Shown: positions 15,201-25,913 of the stretch, piece by piece
Position numbering within the stretch: position 1 is the first letter of the stretch
Layout of the letters: the number at the start of each line of letters is the position of its first letter
Source: Meloidogyne chitwoodi
Taxonomy: Eukaryota; Nematoda; Chromadorea; Rhabditida; Meloidogynidae
DNA length: 64,000 bases
NCBI GenBank assembly: GCA_015183035.1
Contig: JACZZP010000005.1
Coordinates: 1,426,001-1,490,000, forward strand
Reading direction: 5' to 3'
Program-made: the position numbers and the translations under genes
The notes under the pieces: generated by a model
What the model saw: the letters and a program-made list of their open reading frames with translations, nothing else
Database searches by the model: none
What the model was told of the DNA's origin: nothing

Positions 15201-18200
15201 TTTTATTTAAATTATTTTTAATATTTTCTTCATTTTTTGATACAGAATTGAGCAAATTTGGAATCATTTTAAATGAAACTTTACGATTAAACTTTAAATT
15301 ATTTTTATTTTCTTCCTCAATAAAATTAAACTTTTTGGCCAATTTATCTGATGATATTTCTTTAGCTTTTTTGCTCTAAATATTTTTTTTAATTAATTTT
15401 AAATATTTATTTAAAAGAAAAATAAAAAATAAATTTTAGAAAAATATTTAAATTTATATATATTTTTTTAATAACCTTTAATAAATTATTATTAATATTT
15501 AAATTATTGCAATTTGTTGAATTATCATTATTATTAATTAAAGTTGTTTGGCAAATACTTCCATACCCTGATGATGAACTACACTGCTCATAAATATTTG
15601 AAGATGTTTTTGAAAAAGAGGAATTAGAAGAAAGCTTTAACAAATGTTTTGGTGACTTTAATAAAAATAAAAAGATTAAAAAACAATTGTTTTGTTATAA
15701 TAAATTATATTAATTTATTTATTTACTTGTTTATTTTGATTATTAAAACGGACACATCTTTGAGAAATATTTTTATCTTCAGCTATTTTTCTTTGTTGTC
15801 TTTTGTATTCTGAAAGTTGATGGAGAAACTGCAAAATTGCACCCAAATGTCCGTTTCTTATATCTTAAAATAAATAATATATTAAAAAACAAAAATATTA
15901 ATTAAATAATAAATGTGTAAAGAATGGCGGTTTTTATGATTTTTGGAATTTAATAAAATAAATATGAATGGAGAATTAGCAAAAATAAAAAAATTAAATA
16001 AATTTGATAAAAATAAAAGGATTGTGTAATAATAAAAAGTCAATTGTTAGGAAAACCAAAAGAAAATTCTTCCAAATAATTAAATGACCTTTTTACTTTT
16101 TTATTAGTTTTTTTCTTCAAGTCAATTATAAAAATCAGCAAAATCTTCTGGGTGATTCATTTAAAATTTATTATCCATTAATTTAATTTACTTTTATTTA
16201 ATTAGAGAATAATAATATAACAAATTCTTTTATAAAATTTAAAAATAATTAGAAAATAAATATTTAGAAAAATAAAAAATTAGTACAAAGAATAAAATAA
16301 TTTTTAAAAAAACTTTTATTAAATCAATTTAATTAATTAATAATATATGACATATTTAGAAATAAATCAAAATAAACATATTTATTTATTTTTGTGTGGT
16401 AATAATTAAACGAGATAATGTAGTATTAAATGAATTAATTTGTTCGTATGTAAAGTATGTTAAATACGGAACTGATTGGCATTACAAAGTATTAAAGGTA
16501 AAAGGAGTGAAAGGGATTGTTAGTAGGTAATCTCAACGGACATTTATTTACAAAATAACAAAAAGATATATAAATATTTATTATTTATTACAAGTAATTT
16601 GGCGCCATAGGGGAAAGGAAAATAAAATAAAAAAGAGCGGTTTTAACTTTATTATTATTTATTTGCGCACAAAATAATAATAATATATTAGTAATTAAAA
16701 GAAGTTTACAAAAACGGTGATTAAATGGGTTGTGAACATTAATGAATAGTCAGTTAGAAGATGAGAAAAAGAAAGAAGAACATTTAATCGAGAATTTATT
16801 TAAATAAAAATCTAAAAAGTTTAGTTTAAAGGTCAAATCTATAATACAAATAAATGGAAAAAAATTATGGTTTTTGATTAATGAAAGTTTCAAAATTAGT
16901 AAAAAAATAATTTTTTTTTAATTTTTCGATAAATAAATTAAATAAAAATTTAAAGATTATAATAAAAAATAAATTTGCGAAAATGACAAAATATTTACTT
17001 TTTTTTAACAAAATTTATATGGAAAAAAAGTATAAACGAATTTTAACATTTTTGTAAAATAAATATTTTATTTATTTTTTTATTTGTTTTTCACACCTTT
17101 ATAAATGTGAAATTGAGCTTTTACTAAAAAAAAGTTGGTAAATGAATGAATAAATAAATATACTATTTTTATATAAATTGACAGATCAGTTATCTTGATA
17201 TATTTATATAAATAGAAAATAAATCTTTAATTTTTTTGTAAGAAAAGTACTTTTAAATATTTTTAGTAATTTAAATTTATTTAGAATTTATTAAATAAAA
17301 AATGAACTATTTAATATTTTTAATAATTTTAAATTATTAAGTATTTATTTAATATTTGTCCTTGACATATTTTAAAATTTATTTATAATATTGTTAACTT
17401 TAAAAAAATATTTTTGAGCATATTTTTTTAAAACTTGAACAAAAAAGAAGATTAATAATTTTATTGAACGATTAAAAGGAAGTAAATAAATAAATAAATA
17501 AAATAACTGATATATTTTTTGGACACGTTAAAGAGAAGATTATCCCCTTCCCCGTCCAGCTTATTCTTTTTTCTTCATTTCGGTACATTTATTTATTTTT
17601 TTAAATCTATCAGTCTTTTCGCTATTTGGCCGTGACTGCCGCCGGCTGGTAAGCTCAAGCAAAAGCTTAATGTGAGTAGAAGAAAAAAAGTGATTGAAAT
17701 AAATAATATAATATTTATGTAGTAGTTGTTATTTTTTAGTAAATATTATGAATGAGACAAATAAATAAAATTTAAAGTTTTCTTAAATATTTAATGAAAT
17801 TTTTAATTTTATTAGATATAATTAAATTTAAAAAATAAATAAATATTAATTTTGAGCATATTTCTTTGTTTTCTTTGATAAATGGATTATATGTAATTAT
17901 AAAATATATTAATTTTTTATAAAATATTTGCTTATTTAGTTGGCTACAAATTAAAAATAAAATAATTACAAAACAGCTGTGTATATTTGTATTAAATACA
18001 AAAGTTATATTTAAAAAAGTAAAAATAATTATATAAATAATAAATAAAATAAAAAAGAGTAAATAAATTAATAAATAATAAATAAAATAAAAAAGAGTAA
18101 ATAAATTAATAAATAGATTTATATTTGAAAAATCTAGTTGTTGTTAATTCCTAATTTGTTTTAAATATAATGTCCATACAATTCTTTTTCTTTTTGATAA

Positions 18201-20675
18201 AAAAGACAGTTAATTAATTGATAAATTAATTGAAGTAAATTACTTTATTTATTTATTTATTTATTTATTTATTGTCTTTGTTATAAAGATTAGTAAAAAA
18301 TTATTTTTTTAAAAAAAAAAGAAGAATAATTAAATATATTTGAAAGAATGCAAAAAGATATAAGCTTTTAAGAAAGTTGGAAATTAATTTTAAAAATAAT
18401 ACAAAAATTAATAATTTAAATATTTAATAAATTAATTTTAAAAAATCCCTCAATCCTTTTAATAATTAAAAAAAATTAAAAAAAAACCTCTAGGTTTAAT
18501 ATCTTCAATATTAACACCAATTTGTTTACAGAAATCAAGACATTTTTCAATAATTATTATTGGCTCTTCTGCTGACATTTTAATTGTTAATTGTTCCAAA
18601 CTTATAGAATTAAATTCGACAACTATTAAAAAAAATAAAAATTGTTCCTTATTAAAATTTTTAAAAATAACTAAATTTAATCTTTATAATGTTATTGAAT
18701 AAATATTTATATTTTATCTGATTAAAATTATTTTTTTTAACGTTTTTTTCAATTTTTTTATTTTAAAAAACTAACTTATTGAATAAATAAAAGGAATTAA
18801 TTTGTGTGGAAGGCATAATTCACCAGTTAAATCAGTCAAAGAAGGTAATTTTGCACGTAATAAATGATGATTAGCCCATTCTGTATATACCTTAAAATTA
18901 TAATTTAATTTTTAAATATTAATTTTGTTAAAATATAATAAAATAAAACTTTAAATAAATTAATATTTATTTAAATATAAGCATTTAATCTATTTTTATT
19001 CATCTTTTTTATTTTTTTTAAATTTTTGTTATTATTAAAAAATAAAATAAAAAATTATATGTGATTTAGGTAATAAAACTTGTTCAATTTTAGAAAAAAT
19101 ATATTTAAAAAAGAAAGAACATTTTCTCATACCAATCTAGCTTTAATTAAATGGGAAGGGAATAAATTATTATTTTGATTTTTTTGTCGATTTTTTGGCT
19201 GATATTGTTTTTCGATAATAATTTGATGTACTGGAAGATTTTTTAATTTAATGCCGTCATCCATAGAAGATTTTAGCAATTTTCCTCTTCTTTGAATAAA
19301 CGGAGAAGATTTGGGTAAAGGAAAAGGAAAGGGAAGTAGTGAGCCATGAATATTATTATTTCTCATATTAAATATTAAAATGACTGATCATTAAAAAAAT
19401 TATATTAATAAAATAAATATTTATTCAAAAATTTTTTAATAGTTTAGTAAAATTAATTTTCCAATTTCTTTAATTTTTTTTATAAAAAGAAGCCAACAAG
19501 ACACAAAAATAAATTCTTAAACCAAAAATGTTAAAAAGTGGCACTTTTTTTTAAAAAAGAAAGAAAAAAGTTAAAGAAAAGTGGATGAAGCCATCTTTTT
19601 CTTAAAAAAAATCTTTTTGCGCAAATGCTTTTTGGCCAATGTGTTAAAATATGTGAAAAACAGAAGTACTCTTTTTTAGCCATAAAATAAATTTTGTGTG
19701 CGCAGATTGCCCTTATACAAACTATTTACTAATAAGTAATTTTTAAACTAACAAAAAAAAACCAAAGAAATTGTAAAAATGTGGACAAACTAATTTAGAA
19801 TTTATAAATAGAAAGAAGGTGGAAAAGAAATGAAAAAGATGAGGAGGAGGAGGGCAGTTCAAGTCTGTTCAGTCTATGGAAATTCCCTTGCCTTTTACTA
19901 GTGACCAATACTACAAATTAGTTCATAAAATGAAATAATTTTTTATTAAATTATTTATAGCCGCGCAAGGAATTTTAGCTAAGGCAACAAACTAAATTAA
20001 GTATAAACTAGAAAATAATGAGGGAAAATGTAATAAAGAAAAGAGGGAAAATTGGCGTTCCTTCATTATATTTATTTGTTGTGGTCATTGAATGTTTTTG
20101 CATTTTATTTTTAAAGCAAATAAATTTATTAAAATATAAATTTAATAATATTTAGGTATATATTATATACCTAAATATTATTTAAAGTAATTTGATTGCT
20201 TTATTAACATTTAAAATATATCTTATATATTTTTCTCTCTCTTCCCTAATAATTCCCCTTTCATTTTTAGTCATAATTAAAAAGCAAAATATTAATATTA
20301 AAATGTGCTTTAATAAAAAAGCAAAATTATCTTTATTTATTATATTCTTTGCACTTTCTTATTAACTTACTAATAATAATAATATATAATTATATATTCC
20401 TTTTTAAAATGTTTAAAAGACCACAGAGGATTTTTCAAAAAGACTTGCTAACAGGAAAAAGCAACGGAAAAAGAAATACTCTGATGTGTTAATAAGTAGA
20501 TAAAAGGGAAAAGATTGTTAATATAATTTTTTTTTAAATATTTATTTAAATAAAATTAATTTAGTTAATTTTATTTAAATAATTAAAGTAAAATTTTATT
20601 TTAATTAATTATTAAAAAACTAACCGGAATAAGATCTCGATTAGTAGTAGTAGTGCATTGTTGTTGTTCAATCAT
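1..20675 (-). CDS. unc-53: UNC-53 / Neuron Navigator, 3' end outside window
   Basis: Cytoskeletal guidance protein of the Navigator family, which steers cell and axon migration. I could assemble about 32 exons with consistent splice sites, giving about 2,400 codons inside the window; C. elegans UNC-53 is about 1,600 residues in total, so this copy is enlarged by Asn/Ser/Gln-rich linkers. In order it shows an N-terminal calponin-homology domain (VYTEWANHHL; later DIRNGHLGAILQFLHQLSEY), a long Ser-rich linker with short islands shared with UNC-53 (LAVKGV, GVVSP, QLDDDEISTSDL), coiled coils (ALTDVQLDALDKAKEIDILR), the pre-ATPase segment (RIDPDMSLGIDSYSSIIGYQ) and the P-loop GTAGIGKS. Exons from 3' to 5', approximate: 1-228, 276-515, 565-884, 980-1157, 1198-1356, 1401-1539, 1587-1714, 1973-2209, 2265-2641, 2763-3170, 3344-3658, 3699-3879, 3929-4213, 5098-5245, 5295-5519, 8302-8383, 8482-8844, 10254-10620, 10664-10963, 11038-11325, 11368-11632, 11675-11790, 12554-12781, 12829-13171, 13490-13666, 13926-14194, 15173-15375, 15476-15655, 15727-15863, 18488-18622, 18776-18890, 20625-20675. 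The rest of the ATPase domain lies left of base 1. Confidence 0.95.
4214..5097. other. unc-53 intron, no other content seen
   Basis: About 880 bases of AT-rich intron. No open frame of note, no RNA gene and no repeat boundary could be recognised. Confidence 0.6.
5520..8301. other. large unc-53 intron (2.8 kb)
   Basis: Extremely AT-rich, with runs of (A)n, TAAA/TTTA repeats and no credible exon. A 98-codon minus-strand open frame at 7320-7616 is Phe/Tyr/Ile/Asn-rich and looks like chance. Introns of this size in an otherwise compact gene may hold regulatory elements or internal promoters, but none is identifiable from the sequence. Confidence 0.55.
8845..10253. other. unc-53 intron (1.4 kb)
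   Basis: AT-rich intron with simple ATAAATAA repeats. No gene or RNA is recognised. Confidence 0.55.
11791..12553. other. unc-53 intron (0.76 kb)
   Basis: AT-rich intron between Asn-rich coding exons. Nothing else is seen. Confidence 0.55.
14195..15172. other. unc-53 intron (1.0 kb)
   Basis: AT-rich intron. A slightly more GC-containing patch at about 14800-14880 gives no readable frame. Confidence 0.55.
18034..18109. repeat. 38-bp tandem duplication
   Basis: Two adjacent, identical 38-base copies of an A-rich unit containing the marker AAAAAAGAGTAAATAAATTA. It lies within the unc-53 intron and is probably a replication-slippage product. Confidence 0.75.
18244..18273. repeat. (TTTA)n microsatellite
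   Basis: An uninterrupted TTTA tetranucleotide run of about seven units in the unc-53 CH-domain intron. Confidence 0.8.
19133..19366 (-). other. unc-53: alternative 5' coding exon of unc-53
   Basis: An open exon that starts at its own ATG (19366) and runs 78 codons to a GTATGAG donor at 19131-19132, ending in phase 0, the phase needed to enter the CH exon at 18890. The distal exon 20625-20675 (ending NRDLIP) also ends in phase 0, and joining it directly to the CH exon gives LIPVYTEWANHHL, matching LIPIYTDWANRHL of UNC-53. The proximal exon is therefore not needed in the canonical product and is best read as an alternative first exon. Its product is basic and Pro/Asn-rich (start MRNNNIHGSLLPFPFPLP). 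An internal acceptor at 19362-19363 would put it out of frame with the distal exon. Confidence 0.55.
20144..20182. repeat. perfect 39-bp palindrome
   Basis: Two 19-base arms, AATAATATTTAGGTATATA and its exact reverse complement, flank a single T. It lies in the 1.26-kb unc-53 intron between the distal first exon (20625-20675) and the alternative exon (19133-19366). It could form a cruciform or hairpin. The core TTTAGGTATA...CCTAAA recurs at 36957-36980. Confidence 0.85.
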
Positions 20676-22195
20676 TTGATTTTTTGTTATTTTATTAATT
20701 CATCTCGTCTTTAAAAAGTATATTTTTTTATTTAATTTTATTATCTTATTAATTAACATTTAAAAAGAATATATTTTTACTTTTCTCTAAACTTTTAATT
20801 TTTTACTAACTTGATTACAAAATTCATAAATTGAAAGTAATTCTTCAATTTATTTTTATTTGCTCCAACATTTTTCGCTAAAATCAATGAATAAGGATTA
20901 ATACGTCCAAAAATTATGCAAAGTATTTAGTAAGTAACTCCCCTAAAGTTTCTTCAAATGATTAAATTAAGCAAATAATATATAAAATAAATAAATAATT
21001 TCTTTAAATTTTCCTCAAAATAAATTGTAATTAGAAAAATTGTCAAAAAATTTTTTATTTTAAAATTTCTCAAGGAATTATTTATTATACATATATTTAA
21101 TTAAAATTAAAAGGGAGCATATATAAGAAGAATTGGCTAGTCATTTAAAATTGAAAAAAAAAGAATTATGAAGTAAAGGAAATTGGGATGAGCACACGTG
21201 TTGTGAAATGCTAAGGAAATTTATTTTTAAAATGCCAAAACAGTGAAGTATTTATTTATAAGAACCGTTCGTGAAATTAAACAATAAGTGGAGAGAAAAC
21301 ATTTTGAAGAAAATATTGACAATTTCGTGCTAGGAAAATCGGTCAGTGAAGAAACAGTACATAAAATCACTAAAATACATGTAAAAAACAAATAAAACAC
21401 AAAAACACATGTAAAACACAAAAAACAAATAAAACACAAAAACAAATAGGAACTTTTTTTTAACTATCACAATTTAATAAATTATAAAATAAATTTAAAA
21501 AAATATATTGAAAAAAAGATTTATATCATTTTTATTTGAAATATAAAATTGCCAAAATATTTCAAAATAAAAATCAAACTGGAAGGAACCAGTAAATTTA
21601 GCTATTTTAGTTTTTTGACGGCAGACGTTGAAAATAAAAAGAAATTGTAAGTATGGGTGGTTAGGGAATAATAGGGGAAGATGGTCCAAAGAAAACACGC
21701 ATCTATAAAGAAGGGGGAATTGGCCCATTTGTTGAGCTACCAATATCATGGGTTAGTCCAATGGTCCTTTTTTTCTATTTCTTTTGAACCTTATTTGCCA
21801 TAAAAGGCTTTTTTTATGTCCAACATATTGCAGTGCATTTACTTATGTTGCTCATTTTTTATTTGATATGTATATATTCTTTTACGTGCAAAAGCCTTTC
21901 TTTTGTTGTTCAAAATATAAAAAGGATGTACTAGTTAAAATATTTCCTCCAAAAATGGAATTAGTTTGTAAATAATATATATTTTATATGATGACAAGAG
22001 ATAAAAAAATTGTGTGACAATAATAACCACAGATATTGCAAGGATTAAGGAATGTTAACTGGATAATTTAGAAAGGATCGGTTTTTCTGCTATTCTGCAT
22101 TGTTTTATTGTCAAAATGCTCTAATAGGATTTTAAAAAATTATTTAAAAAACACAATTTCTATTAAAAATATATATAATTTTAAAGATAAAATTT
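20676..22195. other. intergenic, unc-53 upstream region
   Basis: About 1.5 kb between unc-53 and the end of the AFG1-like gene. It holds an A/C-rich simple stretch (about 21360-21450) built from AAACACAAA-like words. Several 60-85-codon open frames lack splice sites or family similarity. A plus-strand stretch at about 21250-21370 reads like coding sequence with one stop (VERKHFEENIDNFVLGKSVS) and may be a remnant. The unc-53 promoter should lie here, but no element is identifiable. Confidence 0.5.
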
Positions 22196-24048
22196 TTATG
22201 ATGATTTTCTATGTGCCATGTATTTTTCAGTGCGCATTTCCATAAGCCGAGAAACTGTCCTTTCATAAGCAAATATTTCCTCTGATCCACTAAATATATT
22301 TGCATCCTAAAAATAAATAAAACAGTTATAGAGGTCGAGATAATAGCAAAAAATGGGATAAGATTATCCCTTGATATTCCATCACAGATGGAAAACTTCT
22401 TTTTATTTTATTAACTAGGCTAACCTCTTCCTCGTTGATTTTTAAATCATCCATTAATATTCGTTGGGTATCACTTAATTCTATTTGTTTATCAAGTTGA
22501 AAAAGATTTTCAAGTTCAACTTCAGCTGAACAAATAACTCTAACCTAAAAATAAAAAGTAAAAAAATATAGTTAAAAATTAACTTTTTGATCGTAAAATG
22601 TATCAATCATAATGATAAAACGACGAACTTCTGACAATCGCTCTTGTGTTAATATTGGAATTTGTCTTAAAAATAACATTTTAATTAAAAAAAAAATAAA
22701 TTTTCGGGAAAAAATAATTAATTTTCAATTTAAATAAACTAGTTTTGAAAAATATAAAATAAAAAATAAACCTAATAAAAACAGTGTTAAAAACACGTGC
22801 AACAGCCAAATAATCATTAGAACTTAAAGGACATCCACAAAGTTCATCAAAATGTAAATAAGCAATACGTCCACAACATTTCTCTAGGTATAAAGTTCTT
22901 CCCAGAATATTTATTGTTTTCGATCCAATAACTAAAAAAATATTTAAAAATAAAATATTTAAAAAATAAATAAAACCATCATTTTCTTTAGAACATAAAA
23001 GTTTAAATACATTTTCTATTTTAATTTCAACTTCAGATGATTTTCCAACAAAAAACATTCCTTCGGCTTGTGAAGATATCTAAAACTGAATAAAATTGTC
23101 AAAAAATCTTAAAAATAAAAGAACTTTCCGATAATCAATTTCTGAGTCAAGGGAGATTATATGACATCTTTTTTCAATTAAATCAATAAAAGGAACAAAT
23201 TGATGCCTTTGAAGACCATTTTTATATAAATCTTTTGGTGGACGATTAGATGTTCTAAATTAAAAAATAAATATTTATTAAATGACTAAAATCAAATCAA
23301 TTTTACAATTTTTAGTATTTTTTAAATTTTATATAAAAAACAAACTTACGCGACAAGAATTAAACCTAAATCAAATAATTCAGTAAATAAACGTTTTAAA
23401 ATCATAGCATCTGCAATATCGATAACTTGAAATTCATCAAAACAAAAAAGAATTGATTGATTAATAATTTTTTCAGTAATTTTAGGCACTGGATCTGTTC
23501 CCTCTTTTGAGTTAATTTTTAATTCATGTAATTCTTTTTAAAAAAATATTTAAATTATTATTTTGAATAAAAAAACCTTTATGAAATTGTTGCATAAATT
23601 GATTAAAATGAATACGTTTTCTTCTATCAATTGGAACATTTTCTAAGAATAAATCCATTAACATTGTTTTTCCTCCTCCTTTTTTAGTTATATATTTTTA
23701 ATTTAAAAAATTGATAATTTTTACCAACTGCCCCATATAAATAAATTCCTTTTGGAGAAATATTTATTTTTCTCTTTTGAAAAAATTTACGAACAAATTT
23801 TCCACTAAATGATTGATTTTGAGCCTCTATTAAATTAGAATATTTATTTAATTCTTTTAGAAGAGAATCAAAATGTTCAACAATTCTTATCTAAAATAAT
23901 TTTATTTAATTTAAAAAAATTGTTAATTTGCCTGTTTTTCATCATATTTTAAAATTCCTTCATTAACATAATTTATATAAGAATTTGAAAGTGATTGTAA
24001 TGAAGAACAAAAACGAATAAAATAAAGATTCTTATTTAAAAACAACAT
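22196..24048 (-). CDS. AFG1L: AFG1-like mitochondrial AAA ATPase
   Basis: AFG1/LACE1 family ATPase, a mitochondrial protein needed for respiratory-chain quality control. Ten exons sum to 1,275 bases (424 codons plus stop): 23932-24048, 23725-23890, 23577-23678, 23350-23533, 23125-23254, 22977-23079, 22772-22931, 22584-22665, 22425-22544, 22196-22306. Walker A is YGAVGGGKTM, split by an intron (family form YGDVGTGKTM). Walker B and the following region read [20 protein letters not shown]; then [16 protein letters not shown] with the sensor Asn, and [15 protein letters not shown] with [14 protein letters not shown] near the C terminus. The N terminus ([18 protein letters not shown]) is hydrophobic and basic with no acidic residue, fitting a mitochondrial targeting sequence. 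The length is close to vertebrate AFG1L. The first intron uses a GC donor. A TTATTTAG acceptor-like site lies just upstream of the ATG. Confidence 0.95.
23891..23931 (-). other. GC-AG intron in the AFG1-like gene
   Basis: Reading minus, the exon ends AAACAG, followed by GCAAATTAAC with no GT nearby; the acceptor TTTTAG precedes ATAAGAATTGTTGAACA. Only this boundary keeps phase 0 and joins GILKYDEKQ to [11 protein letters not shown]. Confidence 0.8.
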
Positions 24049-24184
24049 ACCTAAATAAGAAAAAAAATTAATAAAAATATTTACATAAATTAATGAATAA
24101 AAATTTGAAGAACAAAGTAATTGGCCATTTCAGTCTTGAAATTATTTTAATTAAAATTTTAATAAATTCAGTATGTATATGTAC

Positions 24185-24336
24185 CAGTGTTTTCGTGACC
24201 GGGTTTCGGTCATGACCAAAAGTGACCTGACCTGACCGAAATTTTTGGTCAGGTCAGGTCATTTTGGTGACCGGGAAAAGGCCGGTCAGGTCAGGTCATT
24301 TTTATGACCGGGAAAAGGCCGGTCACGAAAACACTG
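24185..24336. mobile_element. hAT-like MITE (152 bp) with 8-bp target-site duplication
   Basis: A short element bounded by perfect 18-bp terminal inverted repeats (CAGTGTTTTCGTGACCGG at 24185-24202 and its reverse complement at 24319-24336). It is flanked on both sides by the identical 8-mer ATATGTAC (24177-24184 and 24337-24344). An 8-bp target duplication with CAGTG-type ends is typical of hAT transposons. The interior carries repeated GACCTGACCTGACC words in both orientations, so the whole element can fold. It has no coding capacity and is therefore non-autonomous. It is much more GC-rich than its surroundings. Confidence 0.88.
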
Positions 24337-24359
24337 ATATGTACTGACCTCACAAACCA

Positions 24360-25262
24360 ACATCACAGAACCACCACCGTTTCTTAGTTGTAGACGTTGG
24401 CGTAGCTCGTAGACGTTGGAGTAGCTCGTAGAACATCCGCTCATAGAACCACCGCCGTTGTCGTAGCTCCTATAACTTTCGTTACTAGAACCACCACCGT
24501 TGGCGTAGCTCCTAGAACATCCGCTCATAAAACCACCACCGTTGGCGTAGCTCCTATAACTTTTGTTACTAGAACCACCACCGTTGGCGTAGCTCCTATA
24601 ACTTTCGTTACTAGAACCACCACCGTTGGCGTAGCTCCTATAACTTTCGTTACTAGAACCACCACCGTTGGCGTAGCTCCTATAACTTTCGTTACTAGAA
24701 CCACCACCGTTGGCGTAGCTCCTATAACTTTCGTTACTAGAACCACCACCGTTGGCGTAGCTCCTATAACTTTCGTTACTAGAACCACCACCGTTGGCGT
24801 AGCTCCTATAACTTTCGTTACTAGAACCACCACCGTTGGCGTAGCTCCTATAACTTTCGTTCCTAGAACCACCACCGTTGGCGTAGCTCCTAGAACATCC
24901 GCTCATAGAACCACCACCGTTGGCGTGCTCGTAGACGTTGGAGTAGCTCGTAGACGTTAGAGTAGCTCATAGACGTTGGAGAAGCTCGTAGAACATCCGC
25001 TCATAGAACCACCACCGTTGGCGTAGCTCCTATAACTTTCGTTACTAGAACCACCACCGTTGGCGTAGCTCCTAGAACATCCGCTCATAGAAACCACCGT
25101 TGGCGTGCTCGTAGACGTTGGAGCAGCTCGTAGACGTTGGAGTAGACGTTGGAGTAGCTCGTAGACGTTGCTTGTAGACGTTGGAGTAGCTCGTAGACGT
25201 TGCTCGTAGACGTTGGAGTAGCTCGTAGACGTTGCTCGTAGACGTTAGAGTAGCTCATTGAC
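24360..25262. repeat. GC-rich minisatellite, 42-bp period plus shorter derived repeats
   Basis: About 0.9 kb of tandem repeats starting a few bases after the MITE. From about 24440 to 24905 the period is 42 bp with about 11 copies (marker words GTAGCTCCTATAACTTTCGT and GAACCACCACCGTTGGCG). A variant unit has CTAGAACATCCGCTCATA in place of CTATAACTTTCGTTACTA. From about 24920 to 25260 it degenerates into GTAGACGTTGGAGTAGCTC-like units of about 12-20 bp. Because 42 is divisible by three, a minus-strand frame stays open for 206 codons (24286-24906, repeated peptide YRSYANGGGSSNES). A second minus frame is open for 116 codons (24525-24875). No splice signals, signal peptide or non-repeat domain support a gene, and the 206-codon frame ends inside the MITE. 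Confidence 0.88.
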
Positions 25263-25275
25263 CGTTGGCGTTGCT

Positions 25276-25913
25276 CGAACAGAGAATGGTAAAATACGCG
25301 GTTTATATAGTATCCAACTTTTAAAAACCTACCATAAAAGCCCCCATTTCTACTTCCTCCAGTCAGTTTACAATAAAAACTCGGACAAAAATATAGACAC
25401 TCTTCTCATTTATATAATAAGGTATTTCAATATAATGATTTTTTATATTTTTTTTGTATTAAATTACATGGTGAATATAGAAAATCTTTAAATTTTTTAC
25501 TTAATTGAGCATAATCTTCGTCATAACTAGCTTGAATATTTTTAGGCAATAATTTTTATATTATATTTAAAGGAGTAATTGTCCGAGGAATTGTTCTGCC
25601 TCTACGTACTGCGCAACTAAAAAAATTAATTATATAGAAAGAACAACTCTTCTAAATCTTTTCTTCGTAGGATAATCATTATTTCTCTATTTTTGTAAAG
25701 CCAGAACCACCAAAACTTTTAGTAATAAAAGAAATTCTTTTTTTTTCGGAATAAGTGCTCTTATTTTAGATATTTCCGACATTTAAATATATTATTATTA
25801 TTGACTTTTATTTATTTTAAATTTTTAGCCTAAATAGGAAATATATAATATTTACATACATATTAATTATTTAGAACTTTATTTTTAATATTTTTCAGAT
25901 TTTATTTTAAATT
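25276..25913. other. collagen upstream region with a possible broken coding remnant
   Basis: About 640 bases between the minisatellite and the collagen start. Minus-strand pieces at about 25500-25782 read like protein in changing frames: MSEISKIRALIPKKK, SFGGSGFTKIEK, DYPTKKRFRRV, CAVRRGRTIPRTITPLNI, NIQASYDEDYAQLSKKF. They are interrupted by stops and frameshifts, with only weak intron boundaries. I do not recognise the family. A TTTTTCAG acceptor at 25891-25898, 15 bases before the collagen ATG, looks like a spliced-leader acceptor. Confidence 0.35.

Larger units (their letters stand above)
15864..18487. other. unc-53 intron splitting the CH domain (2.6 kb)
   Basis: Long intron inside the CH domain coding region. 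It contains a 38-bp tandem duplication (about 18034-18109) and a (TTTA)n microsatellite (about 18244-18273). No other gene is seen. Confidence 0.6.
15727..18890 (-). other. unc-53: unc-53 exons encoding the calponin-homology domain
   Basis: Three exons (18776-18890, 18488-18622, 15727-15863) encode the whole N-terminal CH domain, and their phases fit exactly (0 to 1, 1 to 1, 1 to 0). The translation has the diagnostic pattern YTEWANHHL, then CLDFCKQIGVNIEDIKPR, then DIRNGHLGAILQFL ending in SEYKRQQRK. This matches the Navigator CH domain core (YTDWAN, CLDYLKNLG, GNLGAVLQLLFLLSTYK in UNC-53). In this family the CH domain marks the long isoform. The last two of these exons are separated by a 2.6-kb intron. 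Confidence 0.93.

Noticed and set aside
21227..21975. Three 63-84-codon open frames in the unc-53 upstream region
   Set aside because: Hydrophobic or mixed composition with no splice structure or family similarity; the first overlaps an A/C-rich simple stretch.
24440..24905. CRISPR-like array of 42-bp repeats
   Set aside because: Units are contiguous without unique spacers, and the genome is a nematode; it is a minisatellite.
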